Positions 19,291 through 27,674 of a DNA stretch of 64,000 bases are shown in pieces. Source of the DNA: Anaerolineales bacterium UBA3499 (GTDB lineage: Bacteria > Chloroflexota > Anaerolineae > Anaerolineales > UBA11657); the NCBI GenBank assembly GCA_002377585.1, contig DFQC01000038.1:91604-155603 (forward strand). The letters run 5' to 3'. How positions within the stretch are numbered: position 1 is the stretch's first letter; each line of letters begins with the position of its first letter. A program made the position numbers and the translations under genes. Below the pieces are notes generated by a model, which was not told the DNA's origin, ran no database searches, and worked only from the letters and a program-made list of their open reading frames with translations.

Positions 19291-19338
19291 GTATATGTAT
19301 AACAAAGTATATGTGTAACAAATGTATGTGTAACAAAA
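19291..19338. repeat. Three tandem copies of a 16-bp repeat
   Basis: Copies at 19291-19306 (GTATATGTATAACAAA), 19307-19322 (GTATATGTGTAACAAA) and 19323-19338 (TGTATGTGTAACAAAA) are back to back, with one to four differences. They directly precede the hairpin-rich segment. They could be binding sites for a regulator or a neutral expansion. Confidence 0.75.
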
Positions 19339-19340
19339 GG

Positions 19341-19484
19341 GGATTTTAATCCGCCAGTCGCTCTAATCACTAGGACTGCTTCGTTACAATATAACGAACC
19401 ACCTCCAAAGGCCAAACGACTACTAGCGGGATAACGTTCCACAATTTTTCTGTCGCCCGCTTTTTGTAGTCTCGTGTGGCCTTT
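19341..19484. other. Structured segment with several inverted repeats (candidate leader RNA)
   Basis: Inverted repeats read directly from sequence: GGATTTTAATCC at 19341-19352; CAGTC (19355-19359) with GACTG (19374-19378); a perfect 7-bp stem TTCGTTA (19380-19386) with TAACGAA (19392-19398), loop CAATA; and a long interrupted stem. The long stem pairs 19407-19414 with 19477-19484 (8 bp), 19420-19423 with 19466-19469, and 19425-19430 with 19456-19461 (6 bp). It ends 48 nt before the cysM start. No T-box, SAM-riboswitch or tmRNA consensus was recognised. The strand is uncertain. Confidence 0.5.
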
Positions 19485-19532
19485 TGTTATTGCCGCATGT
19501 TAAGAATATGTGAATATGTATTAAAGAATAAT

Positions 19533-20498
19533 ATGACACAATCGAATGTAAATTCACCAGAATATCATCCAGTACATATACCAGCAACCAAATCTCTGGA
19601 GGCTTCCGTAGGCAATACTCCTCTCGTACGACTGCGTCATGTGACTCATGAGTTACCCAAATCTGTACACATATATGCTAAGACTGAATGGACTAATCCA
19701 GGCGGTTCTGTCAAAGACCGAGCCGCACTATTTATCATAAGAGACGCAGAAAAATCAGGTAACCTGACACCAGGCATGACCTTGCTTGACTCCACTTCTG
19801 GCAATATGGGGATCTCATATGCTACTTTTGCAGCTGCGCGTGGATATCAAGTCACATTGTGCTTACCCGACAATGTTAGTCCTGAAAGAAAGAAAACGCT
19901 CCAGGCTCTCGGTGCTGAATTGATTTTTACGGATGCAATGGAAGGTTCAGATGGTGCAATAGTTCGAGCTCGCGAAATTGTGGCCCAAAATCCTGAAAGG
20001 TACTATTATGCAGACCAATATAATAATCCTTCTAGCTGGCATGGACATTATCACACTACGGGCCCAGAAATAATCAACCAGACACAAAATCGAGTTACTC
20101 ACTTTCTATGTGGATTAGGAACTAGTGGCACCATGATGGGTGCCGGTAGTTATTTGAAAGAATATGATGAAACAATACAGATCATTGCAATACAACCTGA
20201 AGGACCTTTTCATGGTATAGAAGGACTCAAACACATGGATTCATCAATTAAACCAGGCTTCTACAATGAAAATCTGCCAGACACTCATTTGCCAGTACGG
20301 ACAGAAGATGCCCTAGACATGACACGTCGGCTAGCAAGAGAAGAAGGATTGCTAGTAGGAATATCTTCGGGAGCAGCTGCTTTTGCTGCTATCGAATCTG
20401 CTAAACTTCTAAAAGAAGGTGTAATCGTTACCATATTTTGTGATAACGGGTACAAATACTTGTCAGATAGATTCTGGACAGATGGAAATAATCAGTAA
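19533..20498 (+). CDS. cysM: Cysteine synthase (CysM-like, probably sulfur-carrier dependent)
   Basis: 321 residues from the ATG at 19533; an upstream in-frame ATG (19476) would enter the hairpin region. Fold-type II PLP enzyme: the PLP lysine is in NPGGSVKDRAA, the substrate loop is DSTSGNMGIS, the phosphate loop GLGTSGTMMG and the late SSG motif GISSGAA. It makes cysteine from O-acetylserine or O-phosphoserine. The three genes downstream (JAMM protease, ThiS/MoaD-like carrier, MoeZ) match the mycobacterial CysM-CysO-Mec+ route, in which sulfur comes from a protein thiocarboxylate. The stop overlaps the next ATG (TAATG). Confidence 0.9.
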   Translation: MTQSNVNSPEYHPVHIPATKSLEASVGNTPLVRLRHVTHELPKSVHIYAKTEWTNPGGSVKDRAALFIIRDAEKSGNLTPGMTLLDSTSGNMGISYATFAAARGYQVTLCLPDNVSPERKKTLQALGAELIFTDAMEGSDGAIVRAREIVAQNPERYYYADQYNNPSSWHGHYHTTGPEIINQTQNRVTHFLCGLGTSGTMMGAGSYLKEYDETIQIIAIQPEGPFHGIEGLKHMDSSIKPGFYNENLPDTHLPVRTEDALDMTRRLAREEGLLVGISSGAAAFAAIESAKLLKEGVIVTIFCDNGYKYLSDRFWTDGNNQ

Positions 20499-20923
20499 TG
20501 ACTTTATATTTACCTGAACATATTTACCAACAAGTCGCTTTGCATTTGACTTCAGCTTACCCTCATGAAGGCGCCGGATTTCTTATAGGAAAAATACTAG
20601 ATGACCAGCGCTGTGTGTGCATGATTCTTGCACTAGACAATGAATGGGATACAAATGAAAAACATAAGCGTTATAAAATCAAGGCAAACACTTATCTTGA
20701 AGCTGAAGGTACTGCAGAAAAGAATGGTTTGGAACTAGTTGGTGTTTTCCATTCACATCCAGATCACCCGGCTCAACCTTCAGAGTATGATCGTGAGCTT
20801 GCTTTGCCTTGGTGGTCATATTTAATAATATCTATCCAACACAAAAGGGTTGATCATTCAAGATCTTGGATTCTCAGTGAGAACCGAGATCATTTTGTCG
20901 AAGAATTGCTAAAAATCGAGTAA
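20498..20923 (+). CDS. mec: JAMM/MPN+ metalloprotease, Mec+-like
   Basis: 141 residues with the complete JAMM metal site: Glu in HEGAGFLIG (N-terminal), then GVFHSHPDHPAQPSEYD, containing HSHP and the Ser and Asp of the HxHPx..SxxD signature. In Mycobacterium this enzyme frees cysteine from the CysO-cysteine adduct; in Pseudomonas the related QbsD trims a sulfur-carrier tail. The start codon overlaps the cysM stop by one base, so translation is coupled. Both roles could apply here because the next gene encodes a carrier with a tail after its diglycine. Confidence 0.9.
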   Translation: MTLYLPEHIYQQVALHLTSAYPHEGAGFLIGKILDDQRCVCMILALDNEWDTNEKHKRYKIKANTYLEAEGTAEKNGLELVGVFHSHPDHPAQPSEYDRELALPWWSYLIISIQHKRVDHSRSWILSENRDHFVEELLKIE

Positions 20924-21012
20924 GACTAGTACATACATAAGTTATTTGAAAGATTTATATAACTCTAACAGTAATCCGATAACATATTCATACACAAAAG
21001 GACCTTCAACAT

Positions 21013-21324
21013 ATGCCTAACATTCGAATCCCAACACCATTGCGAACATATACAAACGGAGATACTGACATTACAGTCAAAGGTAACACCGTTGGCGAAG
21101 CATTGCATGACCTCACTAACCAACATGTTGAACTAAAACAACATTTGTACAATGAAGATGGAAAACTGCGTGCATTTGTCAATATATTTCTAGATGGGGA
21201 TGATGTGCGCAATCTAAACGGAGAAAATACTGCTCTCAACCCAGAATCGAGCTTGAGGATTGTTCCTTCAGTAGCAGGAGGATGTATGTATAAGCACACA
21301 CTCAATATGAACGGAAATCAATGA
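21013..21324 (+). CDS. cysO: ThiS/MoaD-family sulfur carrier with C-terminal extension
   Basis: 103 residues, ubiquitin-like: IRIPTPLRTYTNG at the start, VGEALHDL, LRAFVNIFLDGDDVR and RIVPSVAGG at 82-90. The diglycine that should be C-terminal for adenylation and thiocarboxylation is followed by 13 more residues starting with Cys (CMYKHTLNMNGNQ). CysO and MoaD normally end at GG. A protease would be needed to expose it, and the JAMM gene upstream is a candidate. Good ribosome site AAAGGA. Its TGA overlaps the moeZ ATG (ATGA). Confidence 0.85.
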   Translation: MPNIRIPTPLRTYTNGDTDITVKGNTVGEALHDLTNQHVELKQHLYNEDGKLRAFVNIFLDGDDVRNLNGENTALNPESSLRIVPSVAGGCMYKHTLNMNGNQ

Positions 21325-22508
21325 GTATAGCAGTCAACCCCCCACCAGCCGAAGATGTACAACTAAGTAATGATGAGATTATTCGTTATAGTCGACATCT
21401 AATCATGCCGGAAGTCACATTATCTGGTCAGAGAAAGCTCAAGGATGCCAAAGTACTATGTGTAGGCACAGGAGGACTAGGTTCACCTGTAGCTCTATAC
21501 TTGGCTGCAGCTGGCGTGGGAAACATTGGTATGGTAGATTATGACATAGTAGAAGCTAACAACCTTCAACGTCAAATCATTCATGGTACATCCACGATCG
21601 GACAACTAAAGGTAGAATCCGCTAAGAATCGGTTGCTCGACATCAATCCTCATATAAATATTACTGTACACAACAATCTGTTTACTTCTCAAAATGCCCT
21701 GGAATTAGCAGAACCTTATGATTTAATTATTGACGGTACTGATAATTTTCCAACTCGATACTTAGTTAATGATGTTTGTGTGTTACAAAACAAACCTAAC
21801 GTATACGGTAGCATCTTTCGGTTTGAGGGACAAGTTTCCGTCTTCTGGGCTGAACATGGTCCCTGTTATCGATGCCTTTTTCCAGAACCACCTCCACCGG
21901 GTTTAGTACCTTCATGTGCAGAAGGCGGAGTGTTAGGTATATTACCTGGAACAATAGGAACAATGCAGGCCACTGAAGCCATTAAGTTGATCGTAGGTAT
22001 AGGAGAACCACTAATTGGTAAACTACTGCTTTACGATGCCTTAGCTATGAGTGTTGACACAGTTAGACTAAAAAAGAGTCCTGACTGTGTAATTTGTAGT
22101 TCACAACCAACAATTACAGAACTCATAGATTATGAGCAATTCTGTGGCATGCCATTACACGACCAAACAGATGAAGAAGGAGCAGGCGAAGAATGGGATA
22201 TTACTGTCTCACAACTAAACGACAAGTTTAAGGAAGGAGCTCCAATAAGACTCATTGATGTGCGAGAAGACTTCGAATGGGATATAGTACACTTACCCCA
22301 AGCAGAATTAATTCCAATGGGTGATTTGCCTGGTAGATTAAGTGAATTTGATACTACTGATGAACATGTGATAATGTGTCGCACAGGTGGTCGATCCGCG
22401 CAAATGCTACAATTGCTGGTCAGCGCCGGAATTACAAAAGTTAAGAATCTAAAAGGTGGCATACGAGCTTGGGCAACTGAAATTGATACTGAACTGCCTA
22501 TCTACTAG
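21321..22508 (+). CDS. moeZ: MoeZ/MoeB-type adenylyltransferase with rhodanese domain
   Basis: 395 residues. The E1-like domain (about 20-265) has GTGGLGSPVALYLAAAG for ATP, NLQRQI with the adenylation Arg, and paired zinc cysteines CYRC and CVIC. The rhodanese domain (about 290-393) has the active-site loop MCRTGGRSA with the sulfur-carrying Cys. It activates the diglycine of a carrier as acyl-adenylate and hands it sulfur. It overlaps the carrier gene by 4 nt. The same MoeZ may also serve molybdopterin or thiamine sulfur transfer, as in Mycobacterium. Confidence 0.93.
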   Translation: MSIAVNPPPAEDVQLSNDEIIRYSRHLIMPEVTLSGQRKLKDAKVLCVGTGGLGSPVALYLAAAGVGNIGMVDYDIVEANNLQRQIIHGTSTIGQLKVESAKNRLLDINPHINITVHNNLFTSQNALELAEPYDLIIDGTDNFPTRYLVNDVCVLQNKPNVYGSIFRFEGQVSVFWAEHGPCYRCLFPEPPPPGLVPSCAEGGVLGILPGTIGTMQATEAIKLIVGIGEPLIGKLLLYDALAMSVDTVRLKKSPDCVICSSQPTITELIDYEQFCGMPLHDQTDEEGAGEEWDITVSQLNDKFKEGAPIRLIDVREDFEWDIVHLPQAELIPMGDLPGRLSEFDTTDEHVIMCRTGGRSAQMLQLLVSAGITKVKNLKGGIRAWATEIDTELPIY

Positions 22509-22542
22509 TAAGTAGCAAGTAAGATGTACAATTGATCTACAG

Positions 22543-22614
22543 AGCGGGTGATCGGATTCGAACCGACGACATCCAGCTTGGGAAGCTGACGTTCTACCCC
22601 TGAACTACACCCGC
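22543..22614 (-). tRNA. tRNA-Gly (anticodon CCC)
   Basis: Read on the minus strand, the 72-nt cloverleaf has acceptor GCGGGTG pairing with CACCCGC, D-arm GTTCAGGGGTAGAAC, anticodon loop TTCCCAA (anticodon CCC) closed by TCAGC/GCTGG, and T-arm with GGTTCGAATCC. Discriminator base T; the CCA tail is not encoded. It lies 25 nt downstream of a membrane-protein gene and converges with moeZ. Confidence 0.95.
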
Positions 22615-22639
22615 AATATTTGCATATTGATCGTACCTA

Positions 22640-23272
22640 CTATTCTTTAAAAACGCGTAGTCCACTATCAGAAATTGTAGATACAAACACAAACAGACAT
22701 CCTAACAATGTAATATACCAACCCAATCCAATCCCGGGAATGATTCCATACAAATTCCCTACTACTGGACGAATTAACAACAATGCTCTCAGTGCTCCAT
22801 AACCCACTAAAGCAGTTGCGATACCCTGTAAGAGCTTCATCCACCTCCTATCCCTCCAATACCACACCGATATTATTGTTGTCAGAGTGCCACATACCAG
22901 TGCAATCTGCAACTGAACAGTCGAGTCAGTATTAAAGTACAAAATAGCTGGATAACTCGGTACCATCATCATTATTGCTAGACCAACAACAATCAACAAC
23001 CATCGCCATAGTCCACCTTGAAGTGACACTTCAAAAGTTAGCACAACAGCTAGAGATATTAAAGCTAGAAAATTCAATTGGCTTATTGCAATACTACCAT
23101 CTTGCACTTGAGGTAGCAGCAGTACCCATTCTGCCAAATCATAAGCACCCATATTTAATGCAGCTGCACGATGAGGAACCCAAGGCAGAAAATATCCTAA
23201 CCACATCATTGTTAAACCTATCAATTTTAGATTTTGCTGCGAAAAATATTTTGGCACGCTAATATGTAACAT
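22640..23272 (-). CDS. Hypothetical membrane protein, about six helices
   Basis: 210 residues, not recognised as any family. It has about six hydrophobic segments, near residues 16-32, 63-82, 89-108, 120-139, 148-165 and 175-200, with a WYWRDRRWMK loop between the fourth and fifth. The profile suggests a small integral inner-membrane protein. Its end is 25 nt from tRNA-Gly on the same strand and it stands apart from the CoA operon upstream by about 90 nt. The ATG at 23272 has no obvious ribosome site. Confidence 0.6.
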   Translation of the reverse strand: MLHISVPKYFSQQNLKLIGLTMMWLGYFLPWVPHRAAALNMGAYDLAEWVLLLPQVQDGSIAISQLNFLALISLAVVLTFEVSLQGGLWRWLLIVVGLAIMMMVPSYPAILYFNTDSTVQLQIALVCGTLTTIISVWYWRDRRWMKLLQGIATALVGYGALRALLLIRPVVGNLYGIIPGIGLGWYITLLGCLFVFVSTISDSGLRVFKE

Positions 23273-23360
23273 TTGTCAGATATTCTATCATCTACTGGAT
23301 ACTACACTATATTGCCATCACATTAATTGTTCACACTAATTTATTGATAGAATAGAGGTT

Positions 23361-24191
23361 CTAGGACAGTAGTGATTCTGGACCCAATCCTGTGACAACC
23401 AAACCAGCAATATCAATTGCTTGAGTCGCTGCATCTTGTGGCAAAATTCCGCGAGACAGACCTGCTAAAGTAGCACCGCAGAATGTATCGCCAGCCCCTG
23501 TCGGATCAAACTCTTCTACTGACTTTGCAGGCATGCCTTCAGACAAATCATCAGTCAGAACGATTGCGCCGTTTCTACCTAATGTCACAAAAACTAACTT
23601 CCCAGGGTCTACTACAATGTTACCTATTGAACCAAATAATCCGACAGCCTCATTCTCATTCATGAAAAAAATATCTACTTCCTTCATCAACTTCATCACC
23701 GTCTCGGGCTCATGCTGCACCACATACGAGTATGTGCCAGCCGAAATCAACTGCGCTCCGCGTGTCCGACATGCCTTAACAAAATGTAACTGACGCTCTG
23801 CACTACTCAATGCTGCCAAATGCACTATCTTATATTCTGACAAATCGGATGGTAAATCTTCTGGAACAAGTTCAATCTCTCCCCCCCACTCTATTGCATT
23901 GAGTGTAGCCACATCATTACCATGATGTGTAATCTCAAGTTGTGGTAATTTATGTGATAAGATCTGCGGCCCAAACCAATGCAAATAGCCGTCTATTGTT
24001 TTCAATATAGACGACATGCTGCCTGGACGAGGTGCAAACAATGCTACTGATACCCCAACAAACTGAACAGCGATGGCAGTATACATACCTGCCCCACCCA
24101 CAGTACGAAAAGATTTGTCGCCTATATGTAATCTGTCAATAGATACTACTCCGACTACAAGCACATCGGCGACGACAGTATTACGAATCAT
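23361..24191 (-). CDS. PfkB-family sugar or nucleoside kinase
   Basis: 276 residues from the ATG at 24191, which overlaps the coaX stop as ATGA; a longer frame to 24236 exists. It has the ribokinase-family N-terminal strand VVGVVSIDRL, a Gly-rich TVGGAGMYTAIA block, and the C-terminal signature DPTGAGDTFCGATLAG with the catalytic Asp. Substrate unknown. It is the last gene of the panB-panE-panC-coaX operon, which suggests, without proof, a link to CoA or pantothenate metabolism. It is shorter than most PfkB proteins (about 300). Confidence 0.85.
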   Translation of the reverse strand: MIRNTVVADVLVVGVVSIDRLHIGDKSFRTVGGAGMYTAIAVQFVGVSVALFAPRPGSMSSILKTIDGYLHWFGPQILSHKLPQLEITHHGNDVATLNAIEWGGEIELVPEDLPSDLSEYKIVHLAALSSAERQLHFVKACRTRGAQLISAGTYSYVVQHEPETVMKLMKEVDIFFMNENEAVGLFGSIGNIVVDPGKLVFVTLGRNGAIVLTDDLSEGMPAKSVEEFDPTGAGDTFCGATLAGLSRGILPQDAATQAIDIAGLVVTGLGPESLLS

Positions 24192-24964
24192 TTGTTCAAT
24201 AACCACACCACCCGTAGACCTTCCAATGTCAGCCATGGAGCCACAACGTCGATGATATCGGATTCTTTGGAGATAGTCTCAGCAAGTCCTCCAGTACCGA
24301 TAACCTGCATATCTGAACCCAATTCAGTTCGAAAACACTCTACCATGTACTGGACAAGACCAACATACCCAAATAACAAACCGGATTGTATCGCATGCTG
24401 AGTATTACGCCCAATGACATTCGGCGGACGCACAATGTCAACCCGTGGTAATTTTGCTGCCCGATGGAATAAAGCATCTGCAGCTATTTCGATGCCCGGA
24501 GCTATCGCTCCACCCAAGTATTCGCCAGTGTCAGAAATGGCATCAAAAGTAGTCGCTGTGCCAAAGTCAACAATACAAGCTGGATATCCATATAAGGCTA
24601 ATACAGCAGCTGCATCAACAACTCTATCAGCACCAACCTGGCGTGGATCATCACAACGAATTGAAACTCCAGTCTTTACACCAGCATCCACCACTAACGC
24701 ATCTAAGTCCAGGTATTTCTTGAAACACTCTAATAATCCACTCGTTAATGTAGGGACAACTGAAGCTATAATAACTGCCTGAATATCATCCTTTTGCAAA
24801 CCCGAATGATGGAAAAGACCTAACATCTGTAGACCAAATTCATCGCTGGTTCTATTAATGAGAGTAGCCATACGCCATCGTGGGCCAAGCTTTTCACCAT
24901 TAAATACCCCTAGTGTAATATGTGTATTACCTATATCAACTGCTAGCAACATATCTCCAGCCAT
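24188..24964 (-). CDS. coaX: Type III pantothenate kinase
   Basis: 258 residues from the ATG at 24964, chosen because GGAGG (inside the end of panC) lies 9 nt upstream. ASKHA-fold motifs: LLAVDIGNTHITLGV (phosphate 1), VGADRVVDAA, CIVDFGTATTFD (phosphate 2, catalytic Asp), and GGAIAPGIEIAADAL. It phosphorylates pantothenate, the first step to CoA, and is feedback-insensitive in the type III class, so control would have to be elsewhere, for example at the panB leader. Tightly packed between panC and pfkB. Confidence 0.94.
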   Translation of the reverse strand: MAGDMLLAVDIGNTHITLGVFNGEKLGPRWRMATLINRTSDEFGLQMLGLFHHSGLQKDDIQAVIIASVVPTLTSGLLECFKKYLDLDALVVDAGVKTGVSIRCDDPRQVGADRVVDAAAVLALYGYPACIVDFGTATTFDAISDTGEYLGGAIAPGIEIAADALFHRAAKLPRVDIVRPPNVIGRNTQHAIQSGLLFGYVGLVQYMVECFRTELGSDMQVIGTGGLAETISKESDIIDVVAPWLTLEGLRVVWLLNK

Positions 24965-24965
24965 A

Positions 24966-25805
24966 TCATGAATCCTCCAGCACCATATTATCGATAAGGA
25001 CAACTGATCCTATTTTGACAGCAATACTGCACAGAGCTCGGTCCGATACATACTGCAATTCTTTTAGACTGTTAATATCTGAAACTGACACATATAGTGG
25101 CTGTGCTAATTTTTCTATACGTATAACATCTGTAATTAGTGTTCGCAATCTGCTTGCATCAGTCTCTCCATTGGAAAAAGCTGCTTCAGCTTCACATAGT
25201 GATTTATATAGCACTACAGCGGCCTTCCTTTCATATGGATTTAGACGCGAGTTGCGTGAGGACAATGCCAAACCATCTGTATCGCGTATAGTCGGACATA
25301 TTAAAACATCAATTGGAAAACCAAGGTCAGCAACTAATTGCTTTATTATGCATGATTGCTGCGCATCTTTTTGACCCAAATATAAACAGTCCGGGGCAAA
25401 TGCGATCAGCAATTTTGTGACTATAGTGGCTACACCTAGCATGTGGCCAGGTCTACGATTACCCTCCAAGTAACGGCTTAGTTTATCTACGCTAACATAC
25501 GTCTGATATCCATCAGGATACATTTCTTTAACATCAGGTATCCATACTATATCAACTTTTTCTGATTGTAATATATCCAAGTCATTATCATGATTACGGG
25601 GATAAATGTCCAAATCTTCTTCAGGACCAAATTGGATAGGATTTACAAATATGCTAACTGCAACATTTTCATTCTGCTCTCTCGCAGCCCTAACCAAAGA
25701 CAAATGTCCTTCATGCAAGGAACCCATAGTAGGTACTAAACCAAGTGACCCTGACATATATTTTAGATTGGCTCTCAGTTCAGAGAGAGAGGTCAATATC
25801 TTCAT
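24966..25805 (-). CDS. panC: Pantothenate synthetase
   Basis: 279 residues, normal length. LVPTMGSLHEGHLSLVRAA carries the HxGH-type nucleotide signature, IFVNPIQFGP the pantoate site, YLGQKDAQQ the KD pair near residue 150, and LALSSRNSRL the KMSKS-like loop. It condenses pantoate and beta-alanine with ATP. Overlaps the end of panE by 26 nt. A GAGG precedes the ATG. No panD (aspartate decarboxylase) is in the window. Confidence 0.96.
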   Translation of the reverse strand: MKILTSLSELRANLKYMSGSLGLVPTMGSLHEGHLSLVRAAREQNENVAVSIFVNPIQFGPEEDLDIYPRNHDNDLDILQSEKVDIVWIPDVKEMYPDGYQTYVSVDKLSRYLEGNRRPGHMLGVATIVTKLLIAFAPDCLYLGQKDAQQSCIIKQLVADLGFPIDVLICPTIRDTDGLALSSRNSRLNPYERKAAVVLYKSLCEAEAAFSNGETDASRLRTLITDVIRIEKLAQPLYVSVSDINSLKELQYVSDRALCSIAVKIGSVVLIDNMVLEDS

Positions 25806-26712
25806 ATGGTCTGCCTCTAAGCGACGATCTAACCAGCTTACACAATTTTACGTTGACGGGAACAGGAACACCTAAGCTTTTACCAATTTTTGCTACGGCA
25901 CAATTGATGTAGTCTATTTCCGTGGGTGCCCCTCGAAGTACATCCTGAAGCATAGAAGAACGGTTCTCAGCTGTCAATGATGCCACATCTCGTACTTCTT
26001 CCGATACATCATATGGGATGTTAATCCCTTTCGCCACCGCAACATCAGCAGTTTCATGCGCTGCTGCAATCATCAGCTGTTCTGATTCGGGATTGGACAA
26101 CAGTTTACCATTTCGAACATGCATAAGAGCAGTTATAGCATTAATGCCTGCGCTCACAGCAAGCTTGCCCCAAACCAAACCCTGTAAATTATCAGTTACA
26201 ACTATGGGAAAACCAGCCAAATTAAATACTTTGATTAAGTTTTCTAAATGCACTTCCTGATATGTGTTTTTGCCGAGGTAGGTATTGCCACCGCCTGCAT
26301 ATCGTATATGTCCAGGGCCAAGAAGTTCTGCTCCTTGTGTCGTTACACCAGCAACCACTCTTCCCACTCCTAAACGTCTGACTAATTGCTCAAAGTTGCC
26401 TAAACCATTTTGTAAGGTGATAACAAGACCTTCATCGTCAATAATTTCTATGGCTGCGGACCCAGCTGCAATAGTTTGCCAACTTTTCACCAATATCAGT
26501 ACACAGTCAGCATTTGGAATGGTTGCCGATTTGAAATAAGCTTGCACAGGATATTTTTCGACATTGCATGCATCTTCGATTCGTATACCACTATCGTTTA
26601 TTGATTCTATACCACGTTTCCATGAACCTAACATAAACACATCAGCGTAACGACTTAGTCTAGCACCGAAAAGACATGCCAGTGCTCCGGTTCCTATTAT
26701 TGCTATGCGCAT
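25780..26712 (-). CDS. panE: Ketopantoate reductase
   Basis: 310 residues from the ATG at 26712, where the Rossmann motif IAIIGTGALACLFGARL begins; an ATG at 26754 would add 14 residues and overlap panB. Other family blocks: LVKSWQT, TLQNGLGN, TTQGAELLGPG, VWGKLAVSAGINAITAL (catalytic Lys), and SSMLQDVLRGAPTEIDYIN (substrate loop). It reduces ketopantoate to pantoate with NADPH. It lies directly between panB and panC, so the operon follows pathway order. Confidence 0.94.
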   Translation of the reverse strand: MRIAIIGTGALACLFGARLSRYADVFMLGSWKRGIESINDSGIRIEDACNVEKYPVQAYFKSATIPNADCVLILVKSWQTIAAGSAAIEIIDDEGLVITLQNGLGNFEQLVRRLGVGRVVAGVTTQGAELLGPGHIRYAGGGNTYLGKNTYQEVHLENLIKVFNLAGFPIVVTDNLQGLVWGKLAVSAGINAITALMHVRNGKLLSNPESEQLMIAAAHETADVAVAKGINIPYDVSEEVRDVASLTAENRSSMLQDVLRGAPTEIDYINCAVAKIGKSLGVPVPVNVKLCKLVRSSLRGRPYEDIDLSL

Positions 26713-26737
26713 TTGCCAAGTATTATCATTCGGAAAA

Positions 26738-27622
26738 TTACAATCCGATGTCATTCAAATTTTCCAATAGCAAACGCCATTCAACATCCGATATCGAACT
26801 TGAATGTGCTTCGCATGGAAACTTAGAATCCCTAACATCACAGATATATTGCTCAACAGCTTCTGTTATTGCCTCGCGCAAATTAGCATATTGCTTGACG
26901 AATTTTGGAGTGAAGCTATCAAACAACCCTAGCAAGTCATAGGTCACCAGTATCTGTCCATCACATCCCGGTCCTGCCCCAATCCCTACTGTAGGAATAC
27001 TTAATCTCTCTGTAATTAACCTTGCAACACGCGTTGGTACTGATTCCAAAACAATAGCAAAACAACCGGCTTCTTCCAATGCTAGCGCATCCTCCAGTAG
27101 TATGCGGGCCTTAGAAGCAGTATTACCTTGAACACCATAACCTCCAATTTTATGAACTGACTGAGGCATAAGCCCAATATGGCCCATGACTGGAATACCG
27201 GCACGCACAATAGCTTGAACAGTGGATGATATTTGAACACCCCCTTCTACTTTCACGCTATTCATTCCAGCTTCACTGAGAAAACGACCAGCATTTCTAA
27301 CAGCTTCATGGACATCTACTTGATATGAAAGAAAAGGCATATCACCCACAAGAAAAGAATGTTTGGCACCCCGAGCTACTGCTTTGCAATGATGAAGCAT
27401 TTCTTCCATGGTGACTGAAAGAGTGGTTTCATACCCTAGTACAACCATACCAAGCGAATCGCCCACTAAGATCAAGTCAACACCACTTGCATCCAAAACC
27501 TTAGCAAGTGAATAATCATATGCGGTCAGTGCAAATATTTGATGCCCAGACGCTTTTTTCTTTTGCAAATCCTTAAGTGTTATTTTATTCTTCGTCTTGG
27601 ATAAACTGCTGACTGCACTCAT
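26738..27622 (-). CDS. panB: Ketopantoate hydroxymethyltransferase
   Basis: 294 residues from the ATG at 27622, preceded by AAGGAGGAAATGAA; the longer open frame upstream runs through a terminator hairpin and is not coding. ALTAYDYSLAK, LVGDSLGMVVLGYETT (metal Asp), VGDMPFLSYQ, VKVEGG and GHIGLMPQS are the PanB blocks; VGIGAGPGCDGQILV is near the end. It adds a hydroxymethyl group from methylene-folate to ketoisovalerate. First gene of the CoA operon and the gene directly behind the terminator-containing leader. Confidence 0.96.
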   Translation of the reverse strand: MSAVSSLSKTKNKITLKDLQKKKASGHQIFALTAYDYSLAKVLDASGVDLILVGDSLGMVVLGYETTLSVTMEEMLHHCKAVARGAKHSFLVGDMPFLSYQVDVHEAVRNAGRFLSEAGMNSVKVEGGVQISSTVQAIVRAGIPVMGHIGLMPQSVHKIGGYGVQGNTASKARILLEDALALEEAGCFAIVLESVPTRVARLITERLSIPTVGIGAGPGCDGQILVTYDLLGLFDSFTPKFVKQYANLREAITEAVEQYICDVRDSKFPCEAHSSSISDVEWRLLLENLNDIGL

Positions 27623-27645
27623 TTCATTTCCTCCTTCCTTACTAA

Positions 27646-27674
27646 CAAAAAAGCCCTTCGCTGTGCGAAGGGCT
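27646..27674 (-). terminator. Intrinsic terminator inside the panB leader
   Basis: On the minus strand, AGCCCTTCGC and GCGAAGGGCT form a perfect 10-bp stem with an ACA loop, followed by six T residues. It stands about 24 nt upstream of the panB start and just before its ribosome site, downstream of a strong promoter and with no gene in between. It therefore looks like a transcription attenuator for the panB operon. Confidence 0.9.

Larger units (their letters stand above)
19117..19532. other. Gene-free stretch: repeats and hairpins before the cysteine cluster
   Basis: This 416-base stretch between divergent genes has no credible protein gene; an open minus-strand frame at 19209-19442 shows no family motif and lies across the hairpins. 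It contains three 16-bp direct repeats (19291-19338) and several inverted repeats (19341-19484), listed separately. The cysM promoter and that of the amidase should also lie here. Confidence 0.7.

Noticed and set aside
19341..19400. tRNA-like arms on the minus strand (a Leu-like anticodon arm GGATTAAAATCC and a D-arm-like GTGATTAGAGC)
   Set aside because: The acceptor stem and the T-arm with GTTCGA are missing, so no cloverleaf can be closed. Treated as part of the structured segment.
19209..19442. Open frame of 77 codons on the minus strand in the cysM upstream region
   Set aside because: No ribosome site, no recognisable family; it runs across the inverted repeats and the direct repeat array, which explains it better.
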